Shown here: in pieces, positions 53,037 to 61,710 of the stretch | Layout: each line of letters begins with the position of its first letter | How positions within the stretch are numbered: position 1 is the first letter of the stretch | NCBI GenBank assembly: GCA_036261625.1 | Contig: DATAKL010000063.1 | Location: 1-64,000, forward strand | Direction: 5' to 3' | DNA: 64,000 bases | From: JAAXKN01 sp036261625 | GTDB taxonomy: Bacteria > Bacteroidota > Ignavibacteria > Ignavibacteriales > SURF-24 | Notes under the pieces: generated by a model | The model's input: the letters and a program-made list of their open reading frames with translations, nothing else | Database searches by the model: none | Told to the model about the DNA's origin: nothing | Made by a program: the position numbers and the translations under genes

Positions 53037-53855
53037 ATGAAAGAGAATTATTTCAAAGTCTTGATGATTGAGGATAGCCGCACTTTTGCGCAGCTGATTC
53101 TTGAAATGATTGAGGATGCCCGCGGTGCGGAAATAAATCTGGACCACGCATTCAGGCTTTCTACAGGTCTGGACCTCCTCTCGAAGGATCACTATGACGT
53201 TATTCTGCTGGACCTTTCTCTTCCGGACTCAATTGGACTCGATACACTGAGAAAAGTAAAGGAGTTTGCACCTGAAATTCCCGTTGTGGTTATGACCAGT
53301 CTGGATGACGAGGATACTGCCGCCCGGGCACTGCAGACCGGTGCACAGGATTACCTCGTTAAGGGCGATTTCGATACAAACCTCCTGGTAAGATCCCTTA
53401 AATACGCAATTGAACGTAAACGCGCTAACGACCTCCTCAGGGAATCGGAACAGATGCTTTCAGCTGTTTTCCAGGAAATTCCATCCCTTATTGCAATTAC
53501 TACATTCAAGGAAGGCCTCTTTATAGATGTGAACAGGGCCTTCGAAACCATTACGGGCTACAGCCGCAATGAAGTGCTGGCACACACTCTTCTTGATATG
53601 GCTTTCTTCCAGAGTGAACAGGAACGCGAAGGTTTCCGGAAAATACTGAAGGAACATGGATTCATTCAGAACATGGAAATCACCTTCAGAAAAAAATCCG
53701 GCGAACTGATAACGGGGCTTCTGTCCGTAAGAAGGCTTAAGCTGAAAGGAAAAGAATGCCTTTTAAGCGTGTTTACTGATATTACCGAACGCAAGCGCAT
53801 CGAAGAACACCTGAAATCACTCCTTGAACTCCAGTCTTCGGGGAAAAAGGAATAA
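53037..53855 (+). CDS. Response regulator with REC and PAS domains, no output domain
   Basis: Protein of 272 residues. Receiver domain (1-125) with acidic E12/D13, phospho-acceptor D59 (LLDLSLPDS), the MTS motif and K109 (YLVKG). A helical linker leads to one PAS/PAC domain (about 137-255; AVFQEIPSLIAITTFKEGLFIDVN, GYSRNEVLAHTLLDM, FRKKSGELITGLLSV, VFTDITERKR). No DNA-binding, kinase or GGDEF domain follows, so it may relay to a partner kinase or work through dimer interfaces. The CRP/FNR gene starts 104 bp downstream on the same strand. Confidence 0.88.
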   Translation: MKENYFKVLMIEDSRTFAQLILEMIEDARGAEINLDHAFRLSTGLDLLSKDHYDVILLDLSLPDSIGLDTLRKVKEFAPEIPVVVMTSLDDEDTAARALQTGAQDYLVKGDFDTNLLVRSLKYAIERKRANDLLRESEQMLSAVFQEIPSLIAITTFKEGLFIDVNRAFETITGYSRNEVLAHTLLDMAFFQSEQEREGFRKILKEHGFIQNMEITFRKKSGELITGLLSVRRLKLKGKECLLSVFTDITERKRIEEHLKSLLELQSSGKKE

Positions 53856-53870
53856 GAGTTCCCTCTTTTC
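53853..53870 (+). terminator. Weak terminator after the REC-PAS gene
   Basis: AAGAG / CTCTT with loop TTCC and then TTCATTTTGT, overlapping the stop codon. Only five pairs, so low confidence; readthrough into the CRP/FNR gene is possible. Confidence 0.35.
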
Positions 53871-53959
53871 ATTTTGTATAAAGCTAAGTTTTTCCTTATA
53901 TTCGGATTTAATATTCCGATTATACTATAAAGAACTTATGGCAAAAAATTTACAATTTT

Positions 53960-54667
53960 ATGGAAACAATTAAAGAGGATATTTTCAGGGACAAGCTGAG
54001 TGCGCTTCCCTTATTTTCGGAGCTGGAAAACTGCCAGATAGAACAGGTTGCCGCAATCAGCAAGGAATGCCGTTTTAAGAAGAACACAATTATCTTTATG
54101 GAAGGCGAAGGCTACAGGGGATTTTTTGTGGTCCTTCAGGGATCGGTAAAGGTTTACCGTTCCTCATCTTCGGGCAAAGAAGCCATTCTTCACATAATAA
54201 AGCCTTTCAACGCCTTTGCCGACGTGCCTCTTTTTGAAGGGGGCAATTACCCGGTAAGCGCACAGGCGCTTGAGGACAGCGTGCTGCTCTTTATTCCGAA
54301 GAACGAGTTCATCGGGCTTCTGGAGAAGAATATATCTATAAGTCTCAAAATGCTTGCAGGTTTTGCCAGGCGCCTTAAAGAGATGACGAACAAGGTAAAG
54401 GATCTTTCGGAGAAGGAAGTTATAAACAGGCTCTGCAGCTATCTGGTTGGTGAAGTGGAGGCAGGAGGAAAGACGAATCTGCCCGAGCCTTTTATAAAGC
54501 TGACTGTAACGAAAGCAACCATTGCAGCCTATCTGGGCACAATAACCGAGACCTTATCGCGCACCTTCCGCAAGCTGGAGACAGAGGGTATAATACGCGT
54601 GCAGGGAAAGAAGATTTTTATTTCAGATTATGCAAAGCTGAAGGAATTGGGGAAAGGAAAAAGCTGA
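53960..54667 (+). CDS. CRP/FNR-family transcription regulator, DNR-like
   Basis: Protein of 235 residues. The cyclic-nucleotide-like sensor domain (about 20-130; FKKNTIIFMEGEGYRGFFVVLQGSVKVYR, GKEAILHIIKPFNAFADVPLFEG) is followed by the dimer helix and a winged helix (about 150-230; LTVTKATIAAYLGTITETLSRTFRKLETEGII). The recognition helix reads ETLSR, the E..SR pattern that reads TTGA half-sites. No N-terminal cysteine cluster, so it is not an oxygen-sensing FNR; it fits the DNR/NnrR class that senses NO through haem. The norZ promoter at 42924 carries exactly such a site. The link is inference from matching motifs only. Confidence 0.88.
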   Translation: METIKEDIFRDKLSALPLFSELENCQIEQVAAISKECRFKKNTIIFMEGEGYRGFFVVLQGSVKVYRSSSSGKEAILHIIKPFNAFADVPLFEGGNYPVSAQALEDSVLLFIPKNEFIGLLEKNISISLKMLAGFARRLKEMTNKVKDLSEKEVINRLCSYLVGEVEAGGKTNLPEPFIKLTVTKATIAAYLGTITETLSRTFRKLETEGIIRVQGKKIFISDYAKLKELGKGKS

Positions 54668-54679
54668 GTTGCAGTCCTA

Positions 54680-54749
54680 CTGAATAGCCACGAGCTTTAG
54701 CTCGTGGATTACGCGATTCCCCTCTCTTTTGGGCTTTAGCCCCAGATCA
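54680..54749. repeat. R2 palindromic repeat, left-half fragment
   Basis: Left arm TGAATAGCCACGAGC-TTTA-GCTCGTGG and the first inner arm GGGCTTTAGCCCCAGATCAT; the rest is missing and the element stops five bases before the kinase stop codon at 54755. Confidence 0.8.
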
Positions 54750-54754
54750 TCATT

Positions 54755-56884
54755 CTATTGCGCAGCATTATTGAATGTTACGGTAAATGTGGTGCCTTTG
54801 TCTTTTTGGCTCTTTACATCTATTTCTGCGCCGTTCAGGTCGCAGTACCTTTTTACTAATGCAAGACCCAGACCGTTGCCTTCAAAACGCCTCGTGTAGC
54901 CCCCTTCTTCCTGCGAAAACGGCGTGAATAACTTCGGAATGAATTCTTCTGAAATACCCACACCTGTATCACTGACCTGAAAGACTAAGTTTTTATTTCC
55001 GTCATTGTAAAGCATTACTTTGATAGATCCTCTCCTGGTAAATTTAACAGCGTTATCCAGTATGTTCTGCACAATCTGAAGAGCAGAATACCCGTCAACT
55101 TTTACAACAGATGATTCAGCCTTATTGGCATATGTGAATTCTATCTTTCTTGCATTGGCTGAGGCCTCAAATTGCGAAAGGTTTCCGCTTATTATGTCAC
55201 GGTCGAGATCCATGGTTTCAAACCGGGCTTCATAGCCGTCGGTCTGCATCTCTGCCATGCTGATTATCATCTCGACTGTCCTGATAAGCCTCAGGCCCCC
55301 GTTCGTAAGCATATGGAATCCGCTTTCAGTTTCGGGAGTCATGTGTTCGCTTAACAGCATCTTTAATAATGATGCAAAGTTTATCATTGTGTTTACGGGC
55401 GTTCTGATTTCGTGCGACATGAGGGAGAGGAATTCGGATTTTATTTTTGCCGAAGATTCTGCTTTTTCCTTTGCCTGCCTGAGGTTGTCCTGCATGAGCT
55501 TTCCTTCGGTTATGTCCTCGCGCATAAAAATGAAATGCGATAACTTTCCCTCATCGTCCCTCAGTGCACTTACTGTAACGACGGACCAGAACTGAGTGCC
55601 GTCTTTTTTACGGCACATAAGTTCCCTTTTCCATTCCCTGCCGTTTACGACCGTCTCAACAAGTTCCCTCTGCACCGCGGGGTCCGATATGTCGTTCTGC
55701 AGCAGCGGGGGCAAATTTCCCATTACATCCTTCGGACTGTAGCCTGTAAGCTCTGAATAAGAAGGGTTGATGTACTCGGTGCACCAGCCGGCATCTGAAA
55801 TGAGAATTGCTACAGGGCTCTGCTCCACTGCCATGAAGAGCTTTTTATTTTCATCTATTTCTTTTCTTAAAAGTTCATTTATAAAGTTCAGGCTTTCTGT
55901 TCTTTCAGCTACTTTTTCCTCGAGGCTTTCTTTTAATTTCTGAAGCTCCAGTTCGGCAAGCCTTCGTTCTGTAATATCCATGAAGCTCTCAAGCAGATAT
56001 TCCTCATCATCACCCAGCCTTATAGGCAGGACTTTCCGGATTATATAATAATAGAATGAAGTGCCGTCTGCATTAATAATTGAGCATTCCCCGGAATTCA
56101 TATCCATGCAAATGCCGTCCGAAGTTTTTTCCTTTTTATGGCAGCATGCGCAGTAGCGGTTTCTGTCGGTGCCGATTAAGAGCTGCTTCGGGATTCCGAG
56201 CATTTTGCGGGCTACCTGGTTTGCATCCAGGATCTGGTTATTGTTCTTATTAATAATGAAAATGCCGGTCTGAAGCGAGTCGAGTATTTTCATAATTTCC
56301 ATTTTGCTCTGCACGAGTCCGTTTACCTTGCGCGTAAATTCATTCTCAAATGAAGTTCTTATTGTACTGAGTTCACTCTGAACGAGGTGCAGTTTTATTT
56401 CGGAGGCGAGGTGGCCGGCGTACATTTTGAAAAGGTTCAGCACCTGGAGTTCAATTTCGAAAGCAGGGACACCGAGTTCAACGATTATAAAGCCGATAAC
56501 GCCTGTAAAACTGATAAGCGGAATAATGAGAACGTCGCTGTTGTTTTTCTCCCTTGTGGGTGCTGAAATTGTAATATCGCTTCGGGTTATCGATTTTGCT
56601 ATGAGGCCGTTATCAACGAGTTCCTGAAAGAGGCTTTCGGCTTTTTCTTCCGGAATAGCGGGCAGTGAAATCTTATGTTTGAATTCAAAGGTCTCTTCGT
56701 CGAGAAGGGAAAGTGAAACGGATCTGCAAATATCGAGATTTAAGAAAACATTCAGACCTGCTTCAAGTGCCGCATCGAAAGAGACGCCCGAGGCTTTCAC
56801 GTCATGATAAAAGAAAACTTCTTTCCAGAATTTCCTGATCAATGTTTCATTTAATGTCAGTACGGGAGAAATGTCGCTATGCAT
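54755..56884 (-). CDS. Soluble GAF/PAS sensor histidine kinase with a PAS cysteine cluster
   Basis: Protein of 709 residues, no membrane helix. Residues about 20-165 are a GAF-like sensor (LNVFLNLDICRSVSLSLLDEET), then PAS 1 (about 195-310) containing C245, C247, C248, C259 and C267 in the loop RYCACCHKKE ... GICMD ... GECSI, a coiled linker, PAS 2 (about 345-460) ending EDITEGK, and the kinase core with H491 (SHEIRTPVN), NAVKF-type N box, DTGVGIS and GNGLGLALV. The cysteine cluster may bind iron or sense redox state (inference). Cotranscribed with the HDOD gene: its start codon lies 4 bp after that stop. A partner regulator is not adjacent. Confidence 0.93.
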   Translation of the reverse strand: MHSDISPVLTLNETLIRKFWKEVFFYHDVKASGVSFDAALEAGLNVFLNLDICRSVSLSLLDEETFEFKHKISLPAIPEEKAESLFQELVDNGLIAKSITRSDITISAPTREKNNSDVLIIPLISFTGVIGFIIVELGVPAFEIELQVLNLFKMYAGHLASEIKLHLVQSELSTIRTSFENEFTRKVNGLVQSKMEIMKILDSLQTGIFIINKNNNQILDANQVARKMLGIPKQLLIGTDRNRYCACCHKKEKTSDGICMDMNSGECSIINADGTSFYYYIIRKVLPIRLGDDEEYLLESFMDITERRLAELELQKLKESLEEKVAERTESLNFINELLRKEIDENKKLFMAVEQSPVAILISDAGWCTEYINPSYSELTGYSPKDVMGNLPPLLQNDISDPAVQRELVETVVNGREWKRELMCRKKDGTQFWSVVTVSALRDDEGKLSHFIFMREDITEGKLMQDNLRQAKEKAESSAKIKSEFLSLMSHEIRTPVNTMINFASLLKMLLSEHMTPETESGFHMLTNGGLRLIRTVEMIISMAEMQTDGYEARFETMDLDRDIISGNLSQFEASANARKIEFTYANKAESSVVKVDGYSALQIVQNILDNAVKFTRRGSIKVMLYNDGNKNLVFQVSDTGVGISEEFIPKLFTPFSQEEGGYTRRFEGNGLGLALVKRYCDLNGAEIDVKSQKDKGTTFTVTFNNAAQ

Positions 56885-56888
56885 TTTA

Positions 56889-57734
56889 TTAATCCAGGAT
56901 ATGGCTGATTGTCTGACTAAAGTCTATCATGAGGGCCGGAGCGATATCAGTAAAGACATCGGCCGGGAGTGCGAGTGTATTAAGGGCCTTCAGGTTCGGC
57001 TGCGGGACCAGGTGATCGCCGGGGTTCCCGAGGTCGAACATTCTCACTGCAATGTCGGCCATATGGACACAGGCCGTAAGAGTATCGGCTTTGCCGTCAT
57101 TAAGTCCGAAATGATGATAGTATATTGTATTTTTTATAACCGGCGGAAGCTTCCATCTTTCTGCCAGAAGTCTTCCCGCTTCAGCGTGGTCGATGCCGAT
57201 GGAGGCTCTTTCAGCTTCTTTAATGAGGCAGTTTTTTTTCTCAATGATCCTGAATACCTCGAGGTACTGCTCGCCCAAGAGATCCAGCAGAAGAAGTTTT
57301 CCTATATCGTGCAGTATGCCGGCAAGGAAGTATTGTTCCAGGTTAGGCGCCTTGACTGAAGCCCCGAGCATTCTGGTACAAATACCTGCTGCAATTGAGT
57401 GTGCCCAGAAGTCCCTCGGCTTCAAATATTCCGAGTATTTGCTTTTGGAGAAGAATTTAATTACAGAAAGTGCCAGGATGATATTTTTCAGCTCATTAAA
57501 GCCGAGGTGCAGAATGGCCTGTGGAATTGTATCGATTCTGCCGCGGAAGCCGAAGAAGGGGCTGTTGGCAACCTTAAGGACCTTAAATGCCGAGGCCTGA
57601 TCGGTGGAAACAATTTTTGCGATATCATCCGTAGTGGATCTGGGGTTATTCATTGCCTCTGAAATTGCATAGAAGATCGTAGGCAGTGTAGGCAGGTCCT
57701 TTATGCTTTCAGTTATTTTTTCAACTATATCCAT
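56889..57734 (-). CDS. HDOD-domain signalling protein
   Basis: Protein of 281 residues, an HDOD domain over almost its whole length. Visible text: LPTLPTIFYAISEAMNNPRSTTDDIAKIVSTDQASAFKVLKVANSPFFGF (N-terminal HDOD core), FLAGILHDIGKLLLL (the HD-like segment), IGIDHAEAGRLLAERWKLP. HDOD proteins are inactive relatives of HD-GYP phosphodiesterases and act as regulators in two-component or motility pathways. It lies between the 103-residue protein and the GAF/PAS kinase, with a 4-bp gap to the latter. Confidence 0.92.
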   Translation of the reverse strand: MDIVEKITESIKDLPTLPTIFYAISEAMNNPRSTTDDIAKIVSTDQASAFKVLKVANSPFFGFRGRIDTIPQAILHLGFNELKNIILALSVIKFFSKSKYSEYLKPRDFWAHSIAAGICTRMLGASVKAPNLEQYFLAGILHDIGKLLLLDLLGEQYLEVFRIIEKKNCLIKEAERASIGIDHAEAGRLLAERWKLPPVIKNTIYYHHFGLNDGKADTLTACVHMADIAVRMFDLGNPGDHLVPQPNLKALNTLALPADVFTDIAPALMIDFSQTISHILD

Positions 57735-57761
57735 ACTGAATCCTGTTTGGCTTAAATTGGG

Positions 57762-58073
57762 TTATTTCAGGAGGAGCTCGACTGCCGCCTTAAGTAAATT
57801 TTCCTCAATGGGGTTCCGGGGCTGCCAGCTCATTCTTTTTATCAGCTCTTCCTCAGCTTTTCTCATCAGTTCAGGATCGTATGCCTTTTTTTCATTTTCC
57901 TCCTGGTCGTTATAGACCATTACAGAAGGGATTCCCCAGGTTTTCAGCATTCCGATATGCCGGCTTTCAATTACAGCACCCTTTGACAGGAGCATCTGCC
58001 CGAATTTATTCACAACGGGGCTTTCCAGTATCATACCGGGCTGAATTTGGTCTGTTTCAACGAGCTTTGACAT
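57762..58073 (-). CDS. Small DUF3391-like signalling protein
   Basis: Protein of 103 residues. The N-terminus reads VETDQIQPGMILESPVVNKF GQMLLSKGAVIESRHIGMLKTWGI (broken here), the pattern found at the N-terminus of many HD-GYP and HDOD proteins (DUF3391-like). The C-terminal half is a charged helix (EENEKKAYDPELMRKAEEELIKRM). It stands alone as a separate gene upstream of the HDOD gene (27 bp gap), with AAGGA before its ATG. It probably works with the HDOD protein; if the two genes were fused the result would look like a normal DUF3391-HDOD protein. Confidence 0.8.
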   Translation of the reverse strand: MSKLVETDQIQPGMILESPVVNKFGQMLLSKGAVIESRHIGMLKTWGIPSVMVYNDQEENEKKAYDPELMRKAEEELIKRMSWQPRNPIEENLLKAAVELLLK

Positions 58074-58260
58074 AATCCTTTAAAAAATTGTTATTCTACT
58101 ATATATATATGGTGACGGGGCAAGTTTACGGAAAAATTTTTAAATATTTTTAATTTTTATTCATTTGCCCCAAAAAACACAGAAAAATCAGCAAAAAGCT
58201 GAATTAAGCGGGTTGAAGAGGATAAAAACGTCCTGGAATTGACGGATGTAAAAGTTTTGT

Positions 58261-58306
58261 ACGGGCGCACGGCGCCATGTCCCCGCCTGAGGTAAGTGCG
58301 CCCAGA
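58261..58306. repeat. R3 GC-rich palindromic repeat
   Basis: Begins GGGCGCACGGCGCC, then ATGTCCCCGCCTGAGGTAAG, and ends TGCGCCCAGA. The arms GGGCGCA and TGCGCCC pair. Related to the elements at 39153 and 8272. It lies upstream of the kinase operon's first gene and downstream of the hydrolase; no gene is in the gap 58074-58337. Confidence 0.65.
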
Positions 58307-58337
58307 TGGTTATTTGGTTATTTTGTTATTTGGTTAT

Positions 58338-59114
58338 TTATTTAAATATCTCCCGGAAGAATAGTTTCATCGCATCCCAGCTGCGCCTGTCGGCATTGGC
58401 GTTGTAAGCTACGCCCCGGGACGGGTCATTGCCTGAGGCGGGATTTGTAAAGCTGTGAACGGCTCCGCTATAGATATTCATCTGCCAGTCGACTCCGCCG
58501 CTATCCATTTCCTTCTGGAATGCCTGCCGCATTTCGGGGGGAACGGACTTGTCGTTTGCTCCGGTACAGATCAGAATCTTTGCTTTTATATTTTTTGCGT
58601 CATCTGGTCTTGGCGTATCAAGCGACGTATGGAAGCCCACAACTCCCTTTATATCCGCTCCGCTTCTTGCAAGCTCCAGAGCCACCATGCCGCCGAAGCA
58701 GTAGCCTATGGCTGCAATTTTGCTGTCGTCCACAAAATCGTATTTCTTCAGGACATCCAAAGCCGCGGTAATTCTTTTTCTTGTAAGCATTCGGTCCTGT
58801 CGGAACTGCGAGGCAAGTTTTCCCGCCTCTTCAGGCGTCTTTGCAATAACGCCTTTTCCGTACATATCGGCTGCAAAGGCCACGTAGCCCAGTTTTGCAA
58901 TCATCTCAGCGCGTTTTTTGGGATAATCATTAAGTCCCCACCATTCATGCACAATCAGGACAGCCGGGCGTTTGCCCTTCTGTGCGTCATCATATGCGAG
59001 ATATCCCTGGAGTTTAACGCCGTCGGATTCATAATCAACTGACCGAGTGACGATCTTTGCCTCTGTATTCATAAACATAACTCCCATTATTAATAAAAGC
59101 AGTAATGTTTTCAT
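58338..59114 (-). CDS. Exported dienelactone-hydrolase-family protein
   Basis: Protein of 258 residues from the ATG of MKTLLLLLIMGVMFMNTEA, a signal peptide preceded by AAAGGAAG; a TTG five codons upstream is inferior. Alpha/beta hydrolase with the dienelactone-type residues: HEWWGLND (E in the oxyanion region), IGYCFGG (nucleophile Cys), TGANDKSVP (Asp) and SGAVHSF (His). Dienelactone hydrolases open lactones; with a signal peptide it more likely acts on an extracytoplasmic ester. The exact substrate is unknown. Alone on its strand. Confidence 0.9.
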   Translation of the reverse strand: MKTLLLLLIMGVMFMNTEAKIVTRSVDYESDGVKLQGYLAYDDAQKGKRPAVLIVHEWWGLNDYPKKRAEMIAKLGYVAFAADMYGKGVIAKTPEEAGKLASQFRQDRMLTRKRITAALDVLKKYDFVDDSKIAAIGYCFGGMVALELARSGADIKGVVGFHTSLDTPRPDDAKNIKAKILICTGANDKSVPPEMRQAFQKEMDSGGVDWQMNIYSGAVHSFTNPASGNDPSRGVAYNANADRRSWDAMKLFFREIFK

Positions 59115-59223
59115 TTTTCTTCCTTTCAAAGCTATTATAATAGTTTAGGAGTTGTCGGGATGGAAAGCAAGCCATTGACTAGCCCCGACCTTCCGCGGAG
59201 GGTCGGGTAAATGATATCTCCTC

Positions 59224-59380
59224 TGAATAGCCACGAGCTTTAGCTCGTGGATTAGGGATTCTCTCTCTCGTTTGGGCTTTAGCCCCAGATTTTCGGACGG
59301 AGGATCTGTGGCTAAAGCCACTGGTTATTTTGATCATTTTCCACGACCTGAAGATCGTGGCTATTCAGTCGTGGCTAGTC
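59224..59380. repeat. R2 palindromic repeat, full copy
   Basis: Left arm CCACGAGC-TTTA-GCTCGTGG, inner pair GGGCTTTAGCCCCAGAT and ATCTGTGGCTAAAGCC, right arm CCACGACC-TGAA-GATCGTGG, then a short duplicate CAGTCGTGGCTAGTCA. The segment 59172-59210 (GACTAGCCCCGACC ... GGTCGGG) looks like a degenerate extra left arm. It lies between two minus-strand genes. Confidence 0.85.
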
Positions 59381-59390
59381 AAAAAAGAGA

Positions 59391-60086
59391 TTAAAATTTA
59401 AATGCTATGCGGATTGTGTAATAAACTAATGGGATAATGATGGATGGGAGCATGTTGCCTACCTTTATTCTTTTGAGCTCCAGCATGTTGATTCCGATAG
59501 CTGCAATGAGGAGTCCGCCAACAGCTGACATTTCGCCTGTAACCGACGGAATGAGCAGGTCTTTCATAAATGAAGATGAAATTGTAATAAAGCCCTGATA
59601 TAAGAATACCGAAACTGATGAAAATAAGACTCCAATGCCGAGTGAAGATGCAAATACGACAGACGAGACGCCGTCAATAACGGATTTTGCAAGAAGCGTC
59701 TGGTGGTTGCCCGTTAAGCCGCTTTCCAGCGACCCGATGATTGCCATTGAACCCACGCAGTAAATAAGACTTGCAGTTACAAAGCCTTCGGATATGCCTC
59801 CTTTTGCACCCTCTTTCTGGAATTTACGTTCGAGCCATTTGCCCAGCTTTTCAAGCATATCCTCTATTCTAAGCAGTTCGCCTAGTATGCTGCCTATGGC
59901 GAGACTGAAAATTAAAAGGAGAATGTTGTTGGTCTGAAATGCGCTTTTAAGCCCGATTAAGATTACCGCAAGAGCCATAGCCTGCATTACAGTTTTATTA
60001 TATTTTTCGGGGATACCGCCTTTAAAGGATACACCCAGTATGCTGCCTACGGCGATAGCCAGGGCATTTACGATTGTGCCAAACAA
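59391..60086 (-). CDS. DUF554-family membrane protein
   Basis: Protein of 231 residues with about six helices; conserved DUF554 start MFGTIVNALAIAVGSILGV and GLKSAFQTNNILLLIFSLAIGSILGELLRIEDMLEKLGKWLE. The only suitable start is TTG at 60086 with AAAGG about 8-10 bases upstream; no in-frame ATG lies nearby, so this is a genuine TTG start. Family proteins are uncharacterised small transporters. Flanked by R2 elements on both sides. Confidence 0.88.
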   Translation of the reverse strand: MFGTIVNALAIAVGSILGVSFKGGIPEKYNKTVMQAMALAVILIGLKSAFQTNNILLLIFSLAIGSILGELLRIEDMLEKLGKWLERKFQKEGAKGGISEGFVTASLIYCVGSMAIIGSLESGLTGNHQTLLAKSVIDGVSSVVFASSLGIGVLFSSVSVFLYQGFITISSSFMKDLLIPSVTGEMSAVGGLLIAAIGINMLELKRIKVGNMLPSIIIPLVYYTIRIAFKF

Positions 60087-60174
60087 TTAAAAAACCTTTA
60101 AAAATTTCAGCCTTTAATATCGCACGAAAGGGGGAGATGTTCAAGGCAATTCCGCCCGGAGGCGGTTCCCCAAT

Positions 60175-60315
60175 TGAATTGCCACGGCCTTCAGGCCGTG
60201 GACTGGAGCGCTTTCTCGTTTGGGCTTTAGCCCCAGATTCTCTCTGGAAAATCTGTGGCTAAAGCCAAGAGTTTGTTTGATCATTGTCCCACGGCCTGAA
60301 GGCCGTGGCTATTCA
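60175..60315. repeat. R2 palindromic repeat, full copy
   Basis: Left arm CCACGGCC-TTCA-GGCCGTGG, inner pair GGGCTTTAGCCCCAGAT and ATCTGTGGCTAAAGCC, right arm CCACGGCC-TGAA-GGCCGTGG. Both arms show the GC variant with pairing kept. A separate hairpin TCCGCCCGGAGGCGG lies at 60151-60165. Confidence 0.85.
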
Positions 60316-60329
60316 ACAGGCTAAATATA

Positions 60330-61517
60330 TTACTTTTTCTTCGCGTATGATACGCGGTAGATTATGCCGTTATTGTCGTCGGAGACGAGGAGGCTGCCGT
60401 CCTTGGCTACACAGAGGCCGGCAGGACGGCCAAACTGCTGCTTGCCGTTATTTATCAAGAAGCCTCTTAAAAACGATTCGAATTTGACCGGATTCCCGTT
60501 TTCAAAATGTATCCTTATTACTTCGTATCCTGCCGGAGGCTTTTTATTCCATGAGCCGTGCATGGCTGAGAAAGCATCGTTTTTGTAATCCTGCGGGAAC
60601 ATGCCTCCTGTATAAAATACCATAGCAATGGGCGCCGTGTGAGGCGTGTATCCCATTACCATTCCGATTGTTTTACTGCAGTAGTCCTGCTTTGTCGTGT
60701 TATCGGGATTCTGCATATCGGGATCCGCCTGGGCTTTGCCGTAGCAGTACGGCCAGCCGTAGTTTCCCCCTTCCTGAAGTTTATTCAGTTCCTCGGGAGG
60801 AGCGTTGTTGCCGCGCCAGTCGGAGCCGTTATCCATTCCCCACATGTCGTGCGTCTCCGGGTGCCAGCCGAAGCCGATCGTGTTTCTGAGTCCGCTTGCA
60901 TAAATCTTTCTTCCCGATCCATCGGAATTAAAGCGTGTAATTGTTGCATGCTCAGGGTTTTTCTCCTGGCAGGCGTTGCATGAGCTTCCGATTGAGATAT
61001 AAAGGAGTCCGTCGGGGCCGAAGGCCAGTGTGCGGTTTTCATGACGCCCCCCTTCAGGAAGATCTGTGAGGAGTTCACGCGGCTTTGAGATGGTGCCGTC
61101 CTGATTCATATCCGAAACCCACAGTATCCTGGGGGCGCAGAGATACATTTTTCCGTTATGGATTGTAATGCCGTGCACATTTTTAAGATTGTCGAAAACA
61201 ACCTTATTTTCCTCTGCCGTACCGTCCTGATTTTTATCAATAAGCGCAATAACCTGATCCTTTTTCGGATCTGTTACGTAAACCGTACCGTCGGGCGCAA
61301 GTGCCATCATGCGCGGATGCGTAAGCCCCTTTGCAAACACGTTAACCTTAAAGCCATGCGGCACTTTCAGCTGTTTCATTAAGGTTTCCGAGAAAGCAAC
61401 TTTTTTGGGCACGTCACGTAGCGCCTTTAAGTCGCCCTGTTCATCAGTAACAATCTGGGAGTAGCTGTTTAACAAGGGAATCAAAAGAAATAAAGAAATA
61501 AGAATTTTTATTTTCAT
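60330..61517 (-). CDS. Exported PQQ-dependent sugar dehydrogenase family protein
   Basis: Protein of 395 residues with signal peptide MKIKILISLFLLIPLLNSYSQ. Six-bladed propeller of the glucose/sorbosone dehydrogenase type: APDGTVYVTDPKKDQVIAL, KNVHGITIHNGKMYLCAP, LAFGPDGLLYISIGSSCNAC, LRNTIGFGWHPETHDMW then GMDNGSDWRGNNAPPEE, GGNYGWPYCYGKA, and AMHGSWNKKPPAGYEV near the end. Such soluble enzymes oxidise sugars in the periplasm with PQQ; PQQ synthesis genes are not in this window. An R2 element follows the stop. Confidence 0.9.
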   Translation of the reverse strand: MKIKILISLFLLIPLLNSYSQIVTDEQGDLKALRDVPKKVAFSETLMKQLKVPHGFKVNVFAKGLTHPRMMALAPDGTVYVTDPKKDQVIALIDKNQDGTAEENKVVFDNLKNVHGITIHNGKMYLCAPRILWVSDMNQDGTISKPRELLTDLPEGGRHENRTLAFGPDGLLYISIGSSCNACQEKNPEHATITRFNSDGSGRKIYASGLRNTIGFGWHPETHDMWGMDNGSDWRGNNAPPEELNKLQEGGNYGWPYCYGKAQADPDMQNPDNTTKQDYCSKTIGMVMGYTPHTAPIAMVFYTGGMFPQDYKNDAFSAMHGSWNKKPPAGYEVIRIHFENGNPVKFESFLRGFLINNGKQQFGRPAGLCVAKDGSLLVSDDNNGIIYRVSYAKKK

Positions 61518-61576
61518 TGGTGTTGCCCTGAAGTGGATGTTTAATGGTAAGATAAACCATGCGGGGAATATATCAA

Positions 61577-61639
61577 GATAAGTTTTAAGTGTTAAATGTT
61601 AAGTTTTAAGTTTTGAATTATGAATTTTGAATTATGAAT
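61577..61639. repeat. Heptanucleotide tandem array, AT-type, nine units
   Basis: Nine adjoining 7-bp units in exact phase: GATAAGT, TTTAAGT, GTTAAAT, GTTAAGT, TTTAAGT, TTTGAAT, TATGAAT, TTTGAAT, TATGAAT. The longest array in the window; TATGAAT is identical to the unit at 15132. It lies between the divergent dehydrogenase and efflux operon starts. Confidence 0.85.
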
Positions 61640-61710
61640 TGAAAAAAGATTAACCTGGCATACTGAATATAGTACAGATGTTTTCAGGGAGTGATTTCCC
61701 CCATTTTGAA

